A DNA stretch of 64,000 nucleotides, from positions 1,922,001-1,986,000 of the forward strand of contig ML978124.1 in NCBI GenBank assembly GCA_010015805.1, in the 5' to 3' direction. The position numbers and the translations under genes are program-made. Source of the DNA: Rhizodiscina lignyota. Taxonomy: Eukaryota > Ascomycota > Dothideomycetes > Aulographales > Rhizodiscinaceae. This document shows, piece by piece, positions 11,096 to 23,205 of this stretch. Within the stretch, counting starts at the first letter, position 1; each line of letters opens with the position of its first letter. The notes under the pieces were generated by a model. That model saw nothing but the letters and a program-made list of their open reading frames with translations. It was not told the DNA's origin and did no database searches.

Positions 11096-12709
11096 TCATA
11101 CTTCGATAATATTCTTCTCATCAACGTGGAACCTTTGCAAGACATCCTTGCGTGCCGCTTCAAAATCAATCTTTTCTATTCTGCCAAGGATTTCCCTCTG
11201 ACTCCGCAGAATAGAATCCGCTATTTCCCTCCATCTCAATTCCTTTTCCCCCGTCTGTCCCCGAGCAGCCTCGTCAGCCGTAACCGGCAGTAGCTTCCCA
11301 TCTCTCTTCCTGATCACTCCATCTACGATGACAATCTCCACGTCTCGAATACTAGAGCTCAGCACAATCGCCGCGACAGGATCGTTCTCACAGCAGACCA
11401 TGCCAGGAGTAGCCGCATCGAAAACCACCACGTCCGCCTTCTTTCCAACCGCCAGACTGCCGATCTGGTCTCCCATTTTGCACGCCCTTGCCCCCATAAT
11501 CGTCCCCAGATTGAAGGCTTGCTCGACCGTCTTGTGTGTTCTTCTTGGTGCCTTCCCCTCATCATAGAGCTTCTGGTTGAACTCCGACCGGGCATTCTGC
11601 AAGGCCAGGCGCATCTCACCAGGGATGTATGCCGAGTTGTTGGTATGGAGATCGACGCCCAAGGAGCACTGCGGCGCCATTTCTTTGAGTGTATCGTCGA
11701 AGCACGCCACTCGTCCTAGGGCCATCTGCATCTCAGTGCTTGGAGTACTGCTAATGTGTACTCCAGCCTTGCGCACCAGAGATGCATCCTTCGGCGTTCC
11801 GCCAGTCGCATGAGAGATCAAAAATCTCGAGTCCAGTAGACCGAAGTTGTCTATTTGCTCAACCAGCGAGCTTCCTGGTGACTGTGGACCCCGACAGTAG
11901 TGTGTTGTTACCAACTTCACTCCCGCATCCCTTGCACGCTGGAAGAGATCGGTTATCATCTCCTTCGGTAGGAACCAACCATCAAATGCGAGCCCTAGCT
12001 GGACTCGGCCATTGGGCCCAAAAGGCGCGCGAGATCCAAGCCCGGCGAGCTGCTCGAACATCCATGGCTCAAGAAAATTTCCGTTGAGCTGCAGTGGCTC
12101 CCAGCATGAGACACGCATGGTTATGCAATAGCAGAATATGCTGCGGATTCCTGCAGTGACGGTCGCGGAAATGGCGTTCTCCGCTGGAATTTAGTCTGCG
12201 TTAGCCTGGTAGGTTTTTGATAACCATGGAGGATGATCACATACCATGCTCCGGCGAGTATGTCATGTGAGGACTGCGCTGATTGGTTAGAGTTTGAAGA
12301 CTTGATTGGGTAATGATGATCATGGATATGTAGCTCACTGGTCAACAACCGTAGTCGTTCCGGCATCGACAGCCTCCATGCACCCTCCCAGTTGTCCCCA
12401 GAATACGTCCGATGCAGTGAAGTTAGACCCTTGCATCATGCCTTTCAACATATAGTCGACCAAGACCTCGTCTCCAAACTTCGCCCTTAGCTGCGTCTGC
12501 CATAGGTGATGGTGGGTATCCACAAAGCCTGGCGATATGATCTTATCTGTGCAATCGATTACCTCCGCCCCTTGTGGTGCTGAGATATTTGGTTCAATTC
12601 TGGTGATTGTCCCGCCCTCGACCAGAATATCGGTTTTGGTCGCATGGACATGGTCTTCATTGTCATGCAACAGGGCAATGCCGTTCCGCAGCAAAATTGC
12701 CGAACTCAT
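11096..12709 (-). CDS. Amidohydrolase-superfamily deaminase/chlorohydrolase-like enzyme
   Basis: Three exons: 12339-12709, 12245-12273 (29 bases) and 11096-12183, giving 495 residues in phase. The fold is the TrzN/AtzA/cytosine-deaminase type metal-dependent hydrolase. Residues 57-70 contain ISPGFVDTHHHLWQ with the HxH metal pair (His66, His68). Later come a SHATGG segment (third metal His) and SLGVDLHTNN with the catalytic Asp. The C-terminus has the small beta domain (GSLAVGKKADVVVFDA). Family members hydrolyse or deaminate purine, pyrimidine or triazine-like rings; the substrate here cannot be read from sequence. The tiny middle exon encodes HMTYSPEH, linking the two halves of the barrel and supporting the model. 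The protein has no signal peptide and is probably cytosolic. Confidence 0.9.
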
Positions 12710-13230
12710 TCTTGCTTATCTCGATGTCGTAAAGCGACGAACGTACGGCGAAATATTAGATTGTACTAAGTCGAGGAATACGAAAGTTTGAAATGTTCAC
12801 TCTCACGATGAACCAGCTGTTTTAAGCTTAATTCCCAGCCCTATTGGGTCAAGAACTTTGATTCCTCGCACTTTATGACGACCTTAAGTCCGTCCGAATA
12901 GTATTTCATCCAGCACTCGTTTACCGTATTCTACGCCGAGGTCCTTAAGCCAAGTGCACCCATCGGAAGTACGAACAAATAAGTCCGACTCAGCTCAATG
13001 GAGACATATTGAACTTTAAGTCTCCTCCAGGTCCGCCGCAGTCCATTAAAGCAGCGGCAGCAACGTGCCTGATAGTCTCAATGTCATTTCTCGTACGAAT
13101 GATGTGTATTGGAGAAGAGATGGATTTGCTCGTTTTAGCCCTGCCAAACTCTATCTATATTACAGCCCGACTCTGGAAGTCATACAGATGGCTTGGGGCT
13201 TGATTTACATGGTGTCGCATTCCCGTACTT
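12710..13230. other. Intergenic region, amidohydrolase promoter / mcr1 3' end
   Basis: About 520 bases between two minus-strand genes. No coding frame supported. Confidence 0.5.
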
Positions 13231-14425
13231 TTAGAACTTATATACCTGATCCTTCTCATAGCCAAGCTGCTTCAGAAACCCATCCAATTCTCCTTGGTCA
13301 GCTGGGCTCTTCTTCATTCCGCTGATCGCCTTGTACATTCCTGGCGGCCCGCAAACGAAGACCTTGACCTTATCACCCTCTTTCGGTTCCGGCAACACAG
13401 TCTTCAAAAGTTCTTGTGTAACGAAACCCTTTCCTTGTCTCCAGCCTTCTGGCGGGTTATCAAGGACGTAGAAAGCGCGGAAGCGTTGGGGATACGTGTT
13501 TTCGAGCTCCTCTAACTCGCGCTTCAACAGGATGTCTTTCTCGGAGATGTTGCCAAAGACCAAGGTGACTTTCGTCTTGTCTTCGGGATTATTGAAGATT
13601 GCACGGCAAAGCTGATACATGGGTGTTATTCCTGTACCACCAGCGATCAGGGCGATGTGCTCGTGCTTATTTGTCGACCAAGGATACTTTGGGATGGGTC
13701 CTTTGAATTCGAGACTCTGGCCAGGACTCAAGCTGTGGAGGTGCTCGGACATCGGTCCCTTTTCATAGCGCTTGATGATGAAGTCGATGTGACCCTGGGC
13801 GTCTACATATAGGGATCAGTATTAAACCATATTAAGCTTCGATATACATACCTTCATCGCTTACTGGAGTGTACGGTCTGATTACTGGCTTCTCCATCTC
13901 CGGGCCCTTGAACTTCGTCAACAAGGCAGCTGCCGCCTATCAGTCTGACATTGTGCACCAAGCGGGGTTTCTATAAGCTCACAAGCAATGTGCAGGCCGC
14001 TCACAGCATTGTCATCGTCGAGGTGGAATCGGAACTTCTTCGTATTGTGATTGATCTCCTCCACCGAGTCGAGCACCAAGCTCACGAAGCCTTGGTCGCC
14101 ACCTTTGAACGTCTTCGGTGCATCCGCCTTGTTCGCAATGCTAGTAGCCTTGTCCTTCGCAGAATCGACTGCTTCCTTCGCTTTCGGGCTACCAGAGAGG
14201 TAGTAGTACGCGCCTACACCTGCAGCTGCGGCGAGACCGCCGTATATTATCGTGTTGTTAGAAGACGGCTTCGGAGGTTCAGTGGCATAGCGGCGGACGT
14301 GCTATTCGCGATATATTGGTTAGCATTGGAGCTTGCAAAGCAATTGTGGAGCAACGGGAGATTCGGGAGCTGTTGTTTACCTGGCTGAGTTGCCTTGCAG
14401 GCCGAAAGATTGATCTGGAGAACAT
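13231..14425 (-). CDS. mcr1: NADH-cytochrome b5 reductase, mitochondrial type
   Basis: Four exons: 14381-14425, 13983-14301, 13852-13929 and 13231-13802, giving 337 residues with all phases consistent. It transfers electrons from NADH via FAD to cytochrome b5 or related acceptors at the mitochondrial outer membrane and intermembrane space. The N-terminus ([15 protein letters not shown], then [10 protein letters not shown]) looks like a mitochondrial presequence. A hydrophobic segment follows ([20 protein letters not shown]). The FAD-binding signature RPYTPVSD, the NAD-binding [10 protein letters not shown] and the CGPPGM motif are all present, and the tail is Phe-terminated as in the family. 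The 45-base first exon splits the presequence. Length and motifs fit fungal Mcr1 rather than the shorter Cbr1. Confidence 0.95.
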
Positions 14426-15034
14426 TTTGGTCGAAGGAAATGATATCGAGAGCTCGTACCAGTCCAATAGCGAGAGTTCAAAGTTACAGGACGGTCAATT
14501 ATGGTCGAGGGGAGCTTTGAAATCCACGCGGAAAAGCACAATTGCACAATTGGATGACGTCGGCAGCTGTTGTTATAATGTCCGATGCAGTGCCCACCAA
14601 TGATGCTTATGTCAGCACAGCTCTTATATAGGTAGTTTTGCTAAATCTCTTTGGCCGATGTTGACGTTATAAATTTATACCTAGAGCGCCAGTAATCAAG
14701 TCAATATCTTGTGCCTTTAATTTCAGTTATACTTTTAAGCATTGTATATCATAATCGTGTTGCGTTACAGTTCTTAAAATTATAAATTGATTCCCTTGTG
14801 CCAGTGCCCAATTTAGCGAACTTCATCTCGGAGTTTTGTTCGAGTGAGAGCTCAGTTGCTCTTTCAATTATAGGGCGGAAGCTTGTTGTTAAAGTGCAGT
14901 GAAACTATTTCTACTCTATTGAGCGTCTTGATAGATCGTAGCAGGTTAAATCTCAAGGAGGGTGAGAACAATGATAGTTCAGTATCAGTGGCCTTCGTGA
15001 ACGGACATAGATCGTATCCATGAACACTGTTCCT
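14426..15034. other. AT-rich intergenic region
   Basis: About 600 bases between the mcr1 start and the F-box gene 3' end. It is noticeably AT-rich from about 14640 to 14800. No gene found. Confidence 0.5.
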
Positions 15035-16123
15035 CTACAGTATCTCCCCTCGTAGCTTCATCAAGTATTCCTTAGCAATCGGATTCCCATCCCCACCGGC
15101 CGCGAAACTATATTCTCCGATCCATATCTTCTTCAGCGACTTGCAAACTTCAAACACCACGCCGGCGATGTTCTCACCGACCTGTCTCTTCAGCTCCTCC
15201 TGTTGCCGCCTAACCTCTTCTCCACCAGGGCCCGCATAATTGAGGTTGGACCAATTCGACCGAAACGCCATGCTCAACTCCCTGGCACTCGCCAGAGCCA
15301 GCTCCTGCAGCTGCTCAAACTTGGAAATAAGGAGTAGATACTCCTCCGGCTCGCTCTCATACGACTCCCCAGGCATCCCCAACCGTCGAAGCAACGGCAT
15401 GTGCTCGTACACATGGCAAAGTTGCGCTGCTGACCACTTCTGGCTCATCTCGAAAGCGGTCAACTTCGCCGCGCGCCCTGCAGCCTCAACCAGTGCGGTC
15501 GCGTGCCCGCGTCTAACGCTCTCTTCTGCTGTTTCCTCGTCCTTGGCACGCGGAGAATACAGGAAGTAGTGCTGATTCGACGCGATACTCTCTACGTTCG
15601 GGCAGTACGGAACTACGAACTCGCAGTATGCGCCTGCCACGAGAGTCTTTACCAGATTGAAAGAGATACCGGCAGTAGCGAACGCACTGTCGAATATTGC
15701 TGTGTGGTATTCCGGCAGTATAATGGCGAGATGCTGCAGCTTTGGCATGTAGCTGAGCACGGAGACGAGTCGGCCTGGCAGGTCGTCCGTGGGGATGCCA
15801 GAGTCGTTGTGGCGGTAGAGATCGAATTTAAAGGAGCGGGTGTGATGGAGCAATTCTGGACACGACTGCAGGACTTTGAGGGCCCGTAATATGTTCGCTA
15901 TGTTGCCATCCAGGGAGAGCCGGCGGAATATCTTGGGGGCTAGCAGGTGTCTGAGACGACGGTTAACCATAGAAAGGCTCTTGAGCGGGTATGGTGCTTG
16001 GTTGGCAAGTGGCGTGGGTTCATCCCCAATTGCCGTACATATCTCATGCAAGATGTCATCGTTCAATTCGTTGAATGAAATCTGATTATTATGGTCTCTT
16101 GAGAAACTGGGTGTGGCGTTCAT
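15035..16123 (-). CDS. F-box domain protein
   Basis: A single exon of 362 codons. An upstream frame-compatible extension exists, but ATG 16123 (MNATPSFSRDHNNQ) fits best because the F-box follows at residues of about 15-65: ISFNELNDDILHEICTAIG, then SLSMVNRRLRHLLAPKIF and the RRLSL motif. F-box proteins bind Skp1 and bring substrates to SCF ubiquitin ligases. The rest is a loosely repetitive Leu-rich region of the kind seen in the many fungal F-box proteins with degenerate LRRs. The target is unknown. Such genes are among the most variable in fungal genomes, so no orthologue is claimed. Confidence 0.8.
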   Translation of the reverse strand: MNATPSFSRDHNNQISFNELNDDILHEICTAIGDEPTPLANQAPYPLKSLSMVNRRLRHLLAPKIFRRLSLDGNIANILRALKVLQSCPELLHHTRSFKFDLYRHNDSGIPTDDLPGRLVSVLSYMPKLQHLAIILPEYHTAIFDSAFATAGISFNLVKTLVAGAYCEFVVPYCPNVESIASNQHYFLYSPRAKDEETAEESVRRGHATALVEAAGRAAKLTAFEMSQKWSAAQLCHVYEHMPLLRRLGMPGESYESEPEEYLLLISKFEQLQELALASARELSMAFRSNWSNLNYAGPGGEEVRRQQEELKRQVGENIAGVVFEVCKSLKKIWIGEYSFAAGGDGNPIAKEYLMKLRGEIL

Positions 16124-17320
16124 TGTGATAATGAAAAAGTGGGAGGAAGGAATGGCACAAGCATCCAGACACAACGAAATAGATAGTAAGAAGCGACATG
16201 ATGAGATGCAAGCTCGGTATAAATACAGTGTGCTGGCTTGTCAAGTGGATGTTTTCAAATTGGAGGACGTTGCTGCCTGTGGAGTCATGTCGTACGAAAT
16301 GAGTCTTTAACAGTTGTCCTTTTCACCTTAATCTGCGCTCCGCCGCCTGCAACTGAATATAACACTTTGCCCGTTCTCATGAAAAGTGTGACAGCAAAAA
16401 GTCAAATTAACCCTAATAAAAAACTCGACTACATAAAATTCTTAAAATTTCGCAAGTGGGTGGAAGAAACCGGTCCTCCACGTAAGGTAGGCATCGGCTC
16501 CGGCTTCGAGGGTATGTATATGTGCAGCGTGGCTCCACGTTCGAGGTCAGATATGTTGAACAAAGTTGAGCAGCTCAAAAAACGATCCTCTAAGCTTTCG
16601 TTCGTAGCTGATTTAAGAAGATGAAACGGCACCGTCACGAAAAGTGACTGCGAGAATATTCGGAGCGTTGCGAAAAGCTTCACTGTGACACGCTTCGAGG
16701 GTCTTCTACGGCAGTTCCTTGTCCGTACATATCATTGATCTAATGAGCGCTAGGAGCAAATGCTGTACATATAAGCCTAGAAGTTATATGAAACTGTTTT
16801 GGGACGACTTGACGTGGACTGGCATGTCAAGTTCGATTCAGGGGTGCGGAGTGCGGATATTGCGAACTTGAGAAAACACATCCACGGCGCAGAGAATGTA
16901 ATTATCTATAAGATCAATCCTGTTACAATGTGACAATTGCTACTTTGCAGGTGAAAAGCAAAGTAAGAACACTTGTGAGATGATTGCAGAACTACGGGAC
17001 AGATGCATACGTATCTGAGCTAGTCAATTACATAGTGTAGCCTCGCGGCGTACCTGCCCTCAGCTTACTGTCTTGACAGAGTCCTTCTCCCGGATGCAAA
17101 TACGAAAGACACGGATACCAAAAGGATTCCGCATCCCATTATTACAATCCTAGCCCAAATAGCTATAAGCATTTTCCAGCTACCCAGATGTATTGGGCGA
17201 GATCCACGGGTGAGATTCCATTCGATGCCCCTTCTTGCGGATGCAGCTGGAATCGAAGGTTTCAGCATCATCGGATAGCCTGCTGGCCATATCCCACCAT
17301 GAAAGGTCACAGTTCCACGC
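16124..17320. other. Intergenic region, including a possible extra 3' exon of the glycosyltransferase
   Basis: About 1.2 kb between two minus-strand genes. The only coding-like signal is on the minus strand at 17065-17179. It would encode a hydrophobic helix ending in a basic tail and can be spliced in frame to the UDP-glycosyltransferase (see that gene). The rest shows nothing. Confidence 0.45.
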
Positions 17321-18958
17321 TTACAACGTGTATTCCTCAAACTCCCTCGTTCTCTGTTGAATGATCTCATGCAGCCGCTCAGCAGGACTGTAGTTCTTGT
17401 ATATCTCCTTAAACTTCTCCGCAGTCTCTTTGTAATTCGGATTGTTCAATATCTTATCGACAGATTCCCGTATCTGGTCTTTGTCCGCCTGGAGCACGTT
17501 ATGGTAAATGCCGACCTTCCTGACTTCCATGATGACTCCTGTTTGTGGCTTGTCCTGCTCAAGACCAGTGGAGACCATGGGCACGCCATGACGAAGAGCA
17601 TGTTGGATAGTTCCGTAGCCAGCGCTTGTAACGAGGACATCGACCTTGGCCTGATCAGTAGATGGATCAAGAGAGGTCAGGCTGGGACAACTTCTTGACC
17701 CTCGAGGACGGGCGTCAACTTACATGAGGCAACAGTAAATCCATCGGTATAGTCCTAGCGTATCGAGCATTTGACGCGATTCGGTCTTTGACCACCTCGG
17801 GGTCGTTGCTGACAAACATGGCTGCTATGAAGAGGTCCTCTCTATCCTTGAGGCCTTCCAGAGCAGGCATCATCAGGAAATCAACGATATAGTCCAGACT
17901 GCTTGTCGAGACAGCGATGATCTTTTTGCCGTCGGCCTTCGCTTGAAGCATCTCCTCCCACCACTCAGGAAGCGTGCGGTCGACGAAGCCCGGCTTCTCC
18001 GGAACGCCAATGAACTCTACACCGGGACGAATATCGGGTCTGTCGAGCTCGAACTGAGGCACAGTAAGAGGGCAGTAGAGATCGGGAAGGTCATTGATGA
18101 TATCGGGAAAGACCGACGGCTCTATGGTAGCCCCAAGATCTTTAAAATTCTGCCGTATCGCCTTGGTCACTGCGTTAAGCACGGGATGTGCTTTGTACCA
18201 TTTCTGCCACTCAGGCCAGTGAATCTCAGGAGCATTTGGGCCCGTCTCTGGAAGTCTGCCATCACGATAAGGATACGTGTAATTGGAGAAGCCTGGGATA
18301 GGGATGATGCCGATGGCAATGTCAGTGTGCGGCCGAAGCCCTGGGCCACCTCTCTGAACTGGCCCCAAGGCGAAGATTGAGGCATCATGGATGAATATCG
18401 TTCGCGCATCATTGAGCCGTCGAAGTGTTCGCTGTAAGGTCCGATGGTAGTCGCTGTTAGCATCTGCGAACATATAGCTGTACGCTTCAATTTCTTTCTC
18501 GTCTGAATTAGGCATCTCAAGCCACCTTGCTCAAGTGGAGTAAGTCAGCCGACTGCGGATTCCAATTTGTACAATGGAGCATCTCACCTCTGCATCCTCT
18601 CGGGAGGACATATGAACATTCCACAAGTATTGTCGATCTCTTCGTATGTCGCTCCCGTCACTCTGATTTTGTCCTCAAAATCGGGTGTGCCTAAGAATGT
18701 GACTGAATAGCCCTTCTTGACCAACCCTTCCGCGATTAGAGATAGCTTCTCCAAGTGCGACCAATGCGGCAGAGACGCCAGGATTATGGGCGGATATGTA
18801 GACGTCTTGTTGGTCCCACCGTTCATGAAACTTGTCACTTGTTGCGCGGTCGTCTCCAGGCCCTCGAGCACCGCCTGCTGGCCAGTGCCCAACACCACGG
18901 AAGAGAACAAGAGCGAAAGAAGAAAACTGAGCAGTACCATTTTGGCAGGGCCTCTCAT
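17321..18958 (-). CDS. UDP-glucuronosyl/UDP-glucosyl transferase (GT1-like)
   Basis: Exons 18588-18958, 17724-18525 and 17321-17650 give 500 residues in phase. The protein starts with a likely signal peptide (MVLLSFLLSLLFSSVVLGTG after MRGPAK). The N-terminal half contains SLPHWSHLEKLSLIAEGL, typical of the acceptor domain in which a His near the start acts as base. The donor domain is recognised by the C-terminal stretch VDVLVTSAGYGTIQHALRHG and VPMVSTGLEQDKPQTG, equivalent to the UDP-sugar-binding signature. Such enzymes glycosylate sterols, flavonoid-like or xenobiotic compounds; the acceptor is unknown. At the last codons (ACG TTG TAA) a strong GTAAGC donor allows splicing (17180-17324 removed) to an exon ending at 17065 that encodes a transmembrane anchor. 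The shorter reading is reported as default. No biosynthetic cluster surrounds it. Confidence 0.85.
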
Positions 18959-19901
18959 GACAGATGCTGCGATATTAACACAGGAAAAGAGATACGACTG
19001 CTGCTGCGAACCATGATGAGCGTTTATATCACCCCTTGTGTTGCGGACATGCCAGAGATATCAGCGGTCTGGACCCGTTTGCATCAATCTACTGCTTACT
19101 GTTACTCTCTATTTCAGGGAGTATCATCGTGTCAGAGTAGTTGTGTCAGTACAATAGGGATAAAGGAGACGTTCAGCACGGGGTCCATTTTACCCCCGCT
19201 CATCTGTTCGCCTGTGGATCGGCAAAGGTAAAGGAACTACATTTCGCTGATAGAATGGGTATCCCTCCCGATATTACTTCAGAAGAGCGTAAGAACTTGT
19301 AACCGAAAAGGTCTTTCCATGGTCGTTGGTTACGATTCAGCCTTCGGAAGGTATGATAACTAAGAAGGATCGAAGAGCGAGCTTGGATTTCACTGTATAA
19401 CGTAAGCCGCTAAATAACGCTTTTGCTGAGTGGTTGAAAAAAATTATAACTCAGCTTTCTCAAGTTGGGTTAGTTTCTGCATTATCATGACAATGATTGG
19501 GCGCAACGAGTTCCGGCATTTGGTTCGCATGATTTCAGATGGCTATCCACACTCGGACGGGGGAGAAGAGGACTACTTGGTCGCTGACTCGCGGAGTTTC
19601 CCTCATGAAGAAAAGGCGCTGCCGACAATTTGGTGAATTCCAAACTGCATCAGCCTTGCGAGAATATCGACGGGAGCTAACCTCAGCTTCAGTGCCTTGT
19701 GGTTGTGGGCCTTGTGGCTAACCTTCCGCATGTGCAGCGGGAAGGCATCCTTATTGCTTACTGTTTGGGGTAGTGGCGCTTCAACCCACGTTGCATGGAC
19801 ACAATCCTTGGTGTGTCAGCAACGGAAAAAGGCGCAGCCCGTGAGACACTGAAAGTTTGCTGGAGAACTCTGGAAATACTTCGCAAGGTGGCGGAAATGG
19901 A
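18959..19901. other. Intergenic region, glycosyltransferase promoter / CLC 3' end
   Basis: About 940 bases. No supported coding frame was found. The gene to the right ends at 19902 and the one to the left starts at 18958, both on the minus strand. Confidence 0.5.
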
Positions 19902-22729
19902 TTATCCTAAGCCTTCCCTACGCTCCTCGCCTTCCCCATTGTCTTCTCCAAGGAGACCTCTCTCCTCTGGCATATCCTGGCTTCTCAAAACACCTCGTGC
20001 ACCTTCATCTTCTCCTTGTGGGTTGTCTTCGGCACCTTCGAGTACGGTCCAGACATCCTTCTTGGTCAAGAGACCCTTCAAACTCCCTCGATCTACGAAG
20101 ATCACATACCGGAGGCCGAGGCGTTGGAACATATTTACAGTGAGTTGCAGGCTTGCGCGGAAGTTCAGAGTGATTGGCGTGTGATCCATCCACGGACGCA
20201 AATCCAGGGTTGTTGTTGGATCAGCCAGTGGCTGATGCAAGAAATAAGCCTCAGTCTCTGGTGATAGATTTCGAGGAGTAGAGAGCGCAGAGTCCAGCGC
20301 ATATGCAAGCTCAGTACGCGAGATATATCCAAGGAGAACAGCATCGCGTGGATTGTCGATGACAGGAAAGCCGCGAAATGAGTGGCTTTTAAGCATGTCT
20401 TGGAGCGATCGGATGGCATGACCGGTGGCGGTAATTACCATCAAGTCTTCAATGCGAGTCATAACCTGCGCAGCAGGTACGTCTGGTACTTTGCTGCCAT
20501 CGTCATCCTTATTCGAGAGGAACGGGTAGCCGTTGAAACGTATCCAGGCTTCGTAGATACCCCTTTTCGTGATGCCGTCACCGATCCACTTGCTCAGCAT
20601 TACAGCGATCATAATCGGCAAGACATATGTCAAAGCTCCTGTTAGTTCGAACATAATGACAACGATCGATACCGTGATTCGGGTTGCGCCGGCTAATGCA
20701 GAAGCTGCACCGATGATCGCGTACGTCCCAGGGGTGATACAGGTCTTGTCGGGTTCACAGTAGATGAAGGGAAAGGCGTTAGGATATGCGTTTTGCCAGG
20801 ACTCGATTACGAGGCCAACGGCTCGACCGTAGAGTGCACCTATAGCCATGGAAGGAAGGATAATGCCAGCCGGCACCATCAGGCCAAAGGTGATGCTTGC
20901 CAGGAGGAAGCCCAAGAGTGCTGCCACGATGAGAAGAGCTATGACACCAGTATTCGCTTTTCCAGATTTACAAAGCCCTAGAAGGTCGTCCGGGATATCG
21001 ACGCATTCTGCAAATAATAGGTGGACGAGTTCGGAAGCCTGTGCTCGCATGAACGTGATTGGGAAGTTAATCAAAGCCGTCAATGTTGCTACTGCAATGA
21101 CCTCAAGAACAGGTCCTTTGAAAAGGGTCGAAGATCGTCGCCATTCGGCAACTTTCATGTTCAGCTTGACGAACAGGCCACCGTAAATGCCGCCGATGAT
21201 TCCCAGAAGCGCAAAAGGCACAAGCTCGAAATTGTGCCACCCGGAGTGGTAAGTGACTTCGTACAACACTATCTTTCCACTCCGGAAGGGATCAATGGCT
21301 TGGAGAGTAACTGCTGCAACCATAGCGCAGACGAAACTTTGCCACATGGTCTTGTCCGGAAAATAATAAGAGAGTTGTTCCAAGCTGAAGAGGACTCCGC
21401 CAATCGGTGAAGCAAAAGCGACTGATATCCCGGCCGCTGCTGCCGCAGATAAAGCCTCTCGCTTTCGTGCTTCATTATTATTCAGGTTGTCGAAGAGCTT
21501 GAGAAAAAGGTTCGCGCAACAACATGCGACATGCACCAAGGGTCCTTCTTTTCCTAGCCACAGGCCAGATGCAACGGCAACGCACTTATAACGTTAGTGT
21601 GCACCTCCTGGAAAAGACAGAGCCACTTACTAGTCCGAGAGATTTCGTGATAAGTGTCCATGCGCCCATGAAATGCCGAATAACAAATCCGCCCAAGACC
21701 GTTTTGATTTCCGGTATACCACTTTGCTTGGCAAAGCTTGAGTAATTCTTGACTAAAATACTAGCACACGCCGCAAAGAGAACCTGAGTCAGTCAGCATC
21801 GTGTCATCTTTGTTTCCGAGCCTAGCTTTGAACGTACTGAAAAAATAACGAACAAAATGTAGTTGATGATGTAGGCACCGGCTTGCGATCGTATGCCCAA
21901 CGCCATGCTCCAGAGTTGCCAATCTTTGCATTGGGCCAACTCTTCATACCCAAAGCAGCAGAAGCTGCGGCTGAGATAGAACTTGCCTCCCGTCCTGACG
22001 TTACTGCAATATCCGGTTTTCAGATCCGCCAACCAGTCGCTCGATATATCGATGAAGGCTGCAACCACGCCGCTAGCAATACCAGCGAGAATGAGGACGA
22101 TCCATATCTGACTCGCATCGTGTATCTGTCGTATGTACCCCATTATGCCCGCTGTGTTGGAATAAAGCACTCGGAGCCGTTGCCTTTCCTTCGCATATTC
22201 GTATATCCAGTCAATCGCTGTAAGATTATCGTAGCCCACACGACGACCTGGCCCTTCCACATACCAGTCCAAACCTCCACCATCTTTGATCTCTTGAGGT
22301 TGTAAGCCTGTAGGGTCGCCGGGTCCATCGAGGTAAGGTAGTATCGCTTCTGTCGAGTCGCTCGCACCTGGATTCAGCCGAAGTTGGCCAAGTCTAGAGT
22401 TTGCTATTGTGGCTGGCGATTGGTTTCGACTGTTGTTGGATAAGGGAGAAGAAAGGAACTTTGGAAGTGAGAAGCCTTGTCGTGCTTTCTGCTTGCGCTT
22501 GAACGATATCCTGAGAGCTCTGTAAGTTTCAGTGAATTCTTATAGAAGGTAGAAAACAATACCGATTAGGAATGTCTTCGTCTAGCGGATCTGCGGCTAA
22601 GACGCCGTCGTCGTCGCGCGTATTTTGCTCATCTTCGTCGTCCTCCACAGTGGTTTGCGGCGGCGTGCTGCGACTGGATGACGCTTCCCCTCGTTCGTTC
22701 TCCCATGGATTCAGTGTCGGGTCCGCCAT
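19902..22729 (-). CDS. CLC-family voltage-gated chloride channel / Cl-/H+ exchanger
   Basis: Four exons: 22563-22729, 21838-22519, 21631-21783 and 19902-21584, giving 894 residues. The acidic cytosolic N-terminus (MADPTLNPWENERGE) leads to a membrane domain with the three CLC filter motifs: SGIPEIK near residues 304-310, GKEGP at 345-349 with the gating Glu347, and FGLMVPAGIILP near 567. Two C-terminal CBS domains are visible at about 708-760 (starts VMTRIED) and 795-850 (RYVIFVD, GLLTKKDVW). It is closest in layout to yeast Gef1-type Golgi/vacuolar proteins, which acidify compartments and support copper and iron handling. The retained gating Glu fits that. The first filter motif has Gln before SGIP instead of the usual Gly. 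The last exon is uninterrupted for 561 codons. Confidence 0.94.
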
Positions 22730-23205
22730 TTCTAAGGAACTAGCGATCACTAAAAGGAGGCATCTCCTACAACCACTGGCATTTTAGAAGTTTCGTTGCT
22801 ATGAATGTAAGACGTTGTATCTTAAAGCGCTCACCAATGATATCTAGGCAGCCGAAAGCGCTTCGGCAAATTCCGTACTTGTATGCTGAGGTGGCATGGG
22901 GTCTTCGAATCTGGAAGACATGGACCACTGGGCACAAAAATGACAAGAGATTCATTTTGATGCCGAAGTAATGTTTATTGGCACTGGTACCTGCTGCTTT
23001 GACCCATCTCAAGAGAAGTACTCGGGTGCAATATTCACAGCACATGAATCGATCAAACTTCATCTACCGCAGCGCCAGTTCTCCAAAGCCTCCAGAAAAC
23101 CAATATGGACGACAATCTGCACACCATAAAAGTTGGCCGCTGCGTGATTTTCATGCCAATATGACCACATTGAATAAGTTCATAAACGCCACCCTATACT
23201 TCCAA
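22730..23205. other. Intergenic region between CLC and kinesin-14
   Basis: About 475 bases holding the CLC promoter and leader and the kinesin 3' UTR. No gene recognised. Confidence 0.5.

Noticed and set aside
10526-19901. Secondary-metabolite cluster around the amidohydrolase, F-box and glycosyltransferase genes
   Set aside because: No polyketide synthase, peptide synthetase, terpene cyclase, P450 or transporter is present, and housekeeping genes are interspersed.
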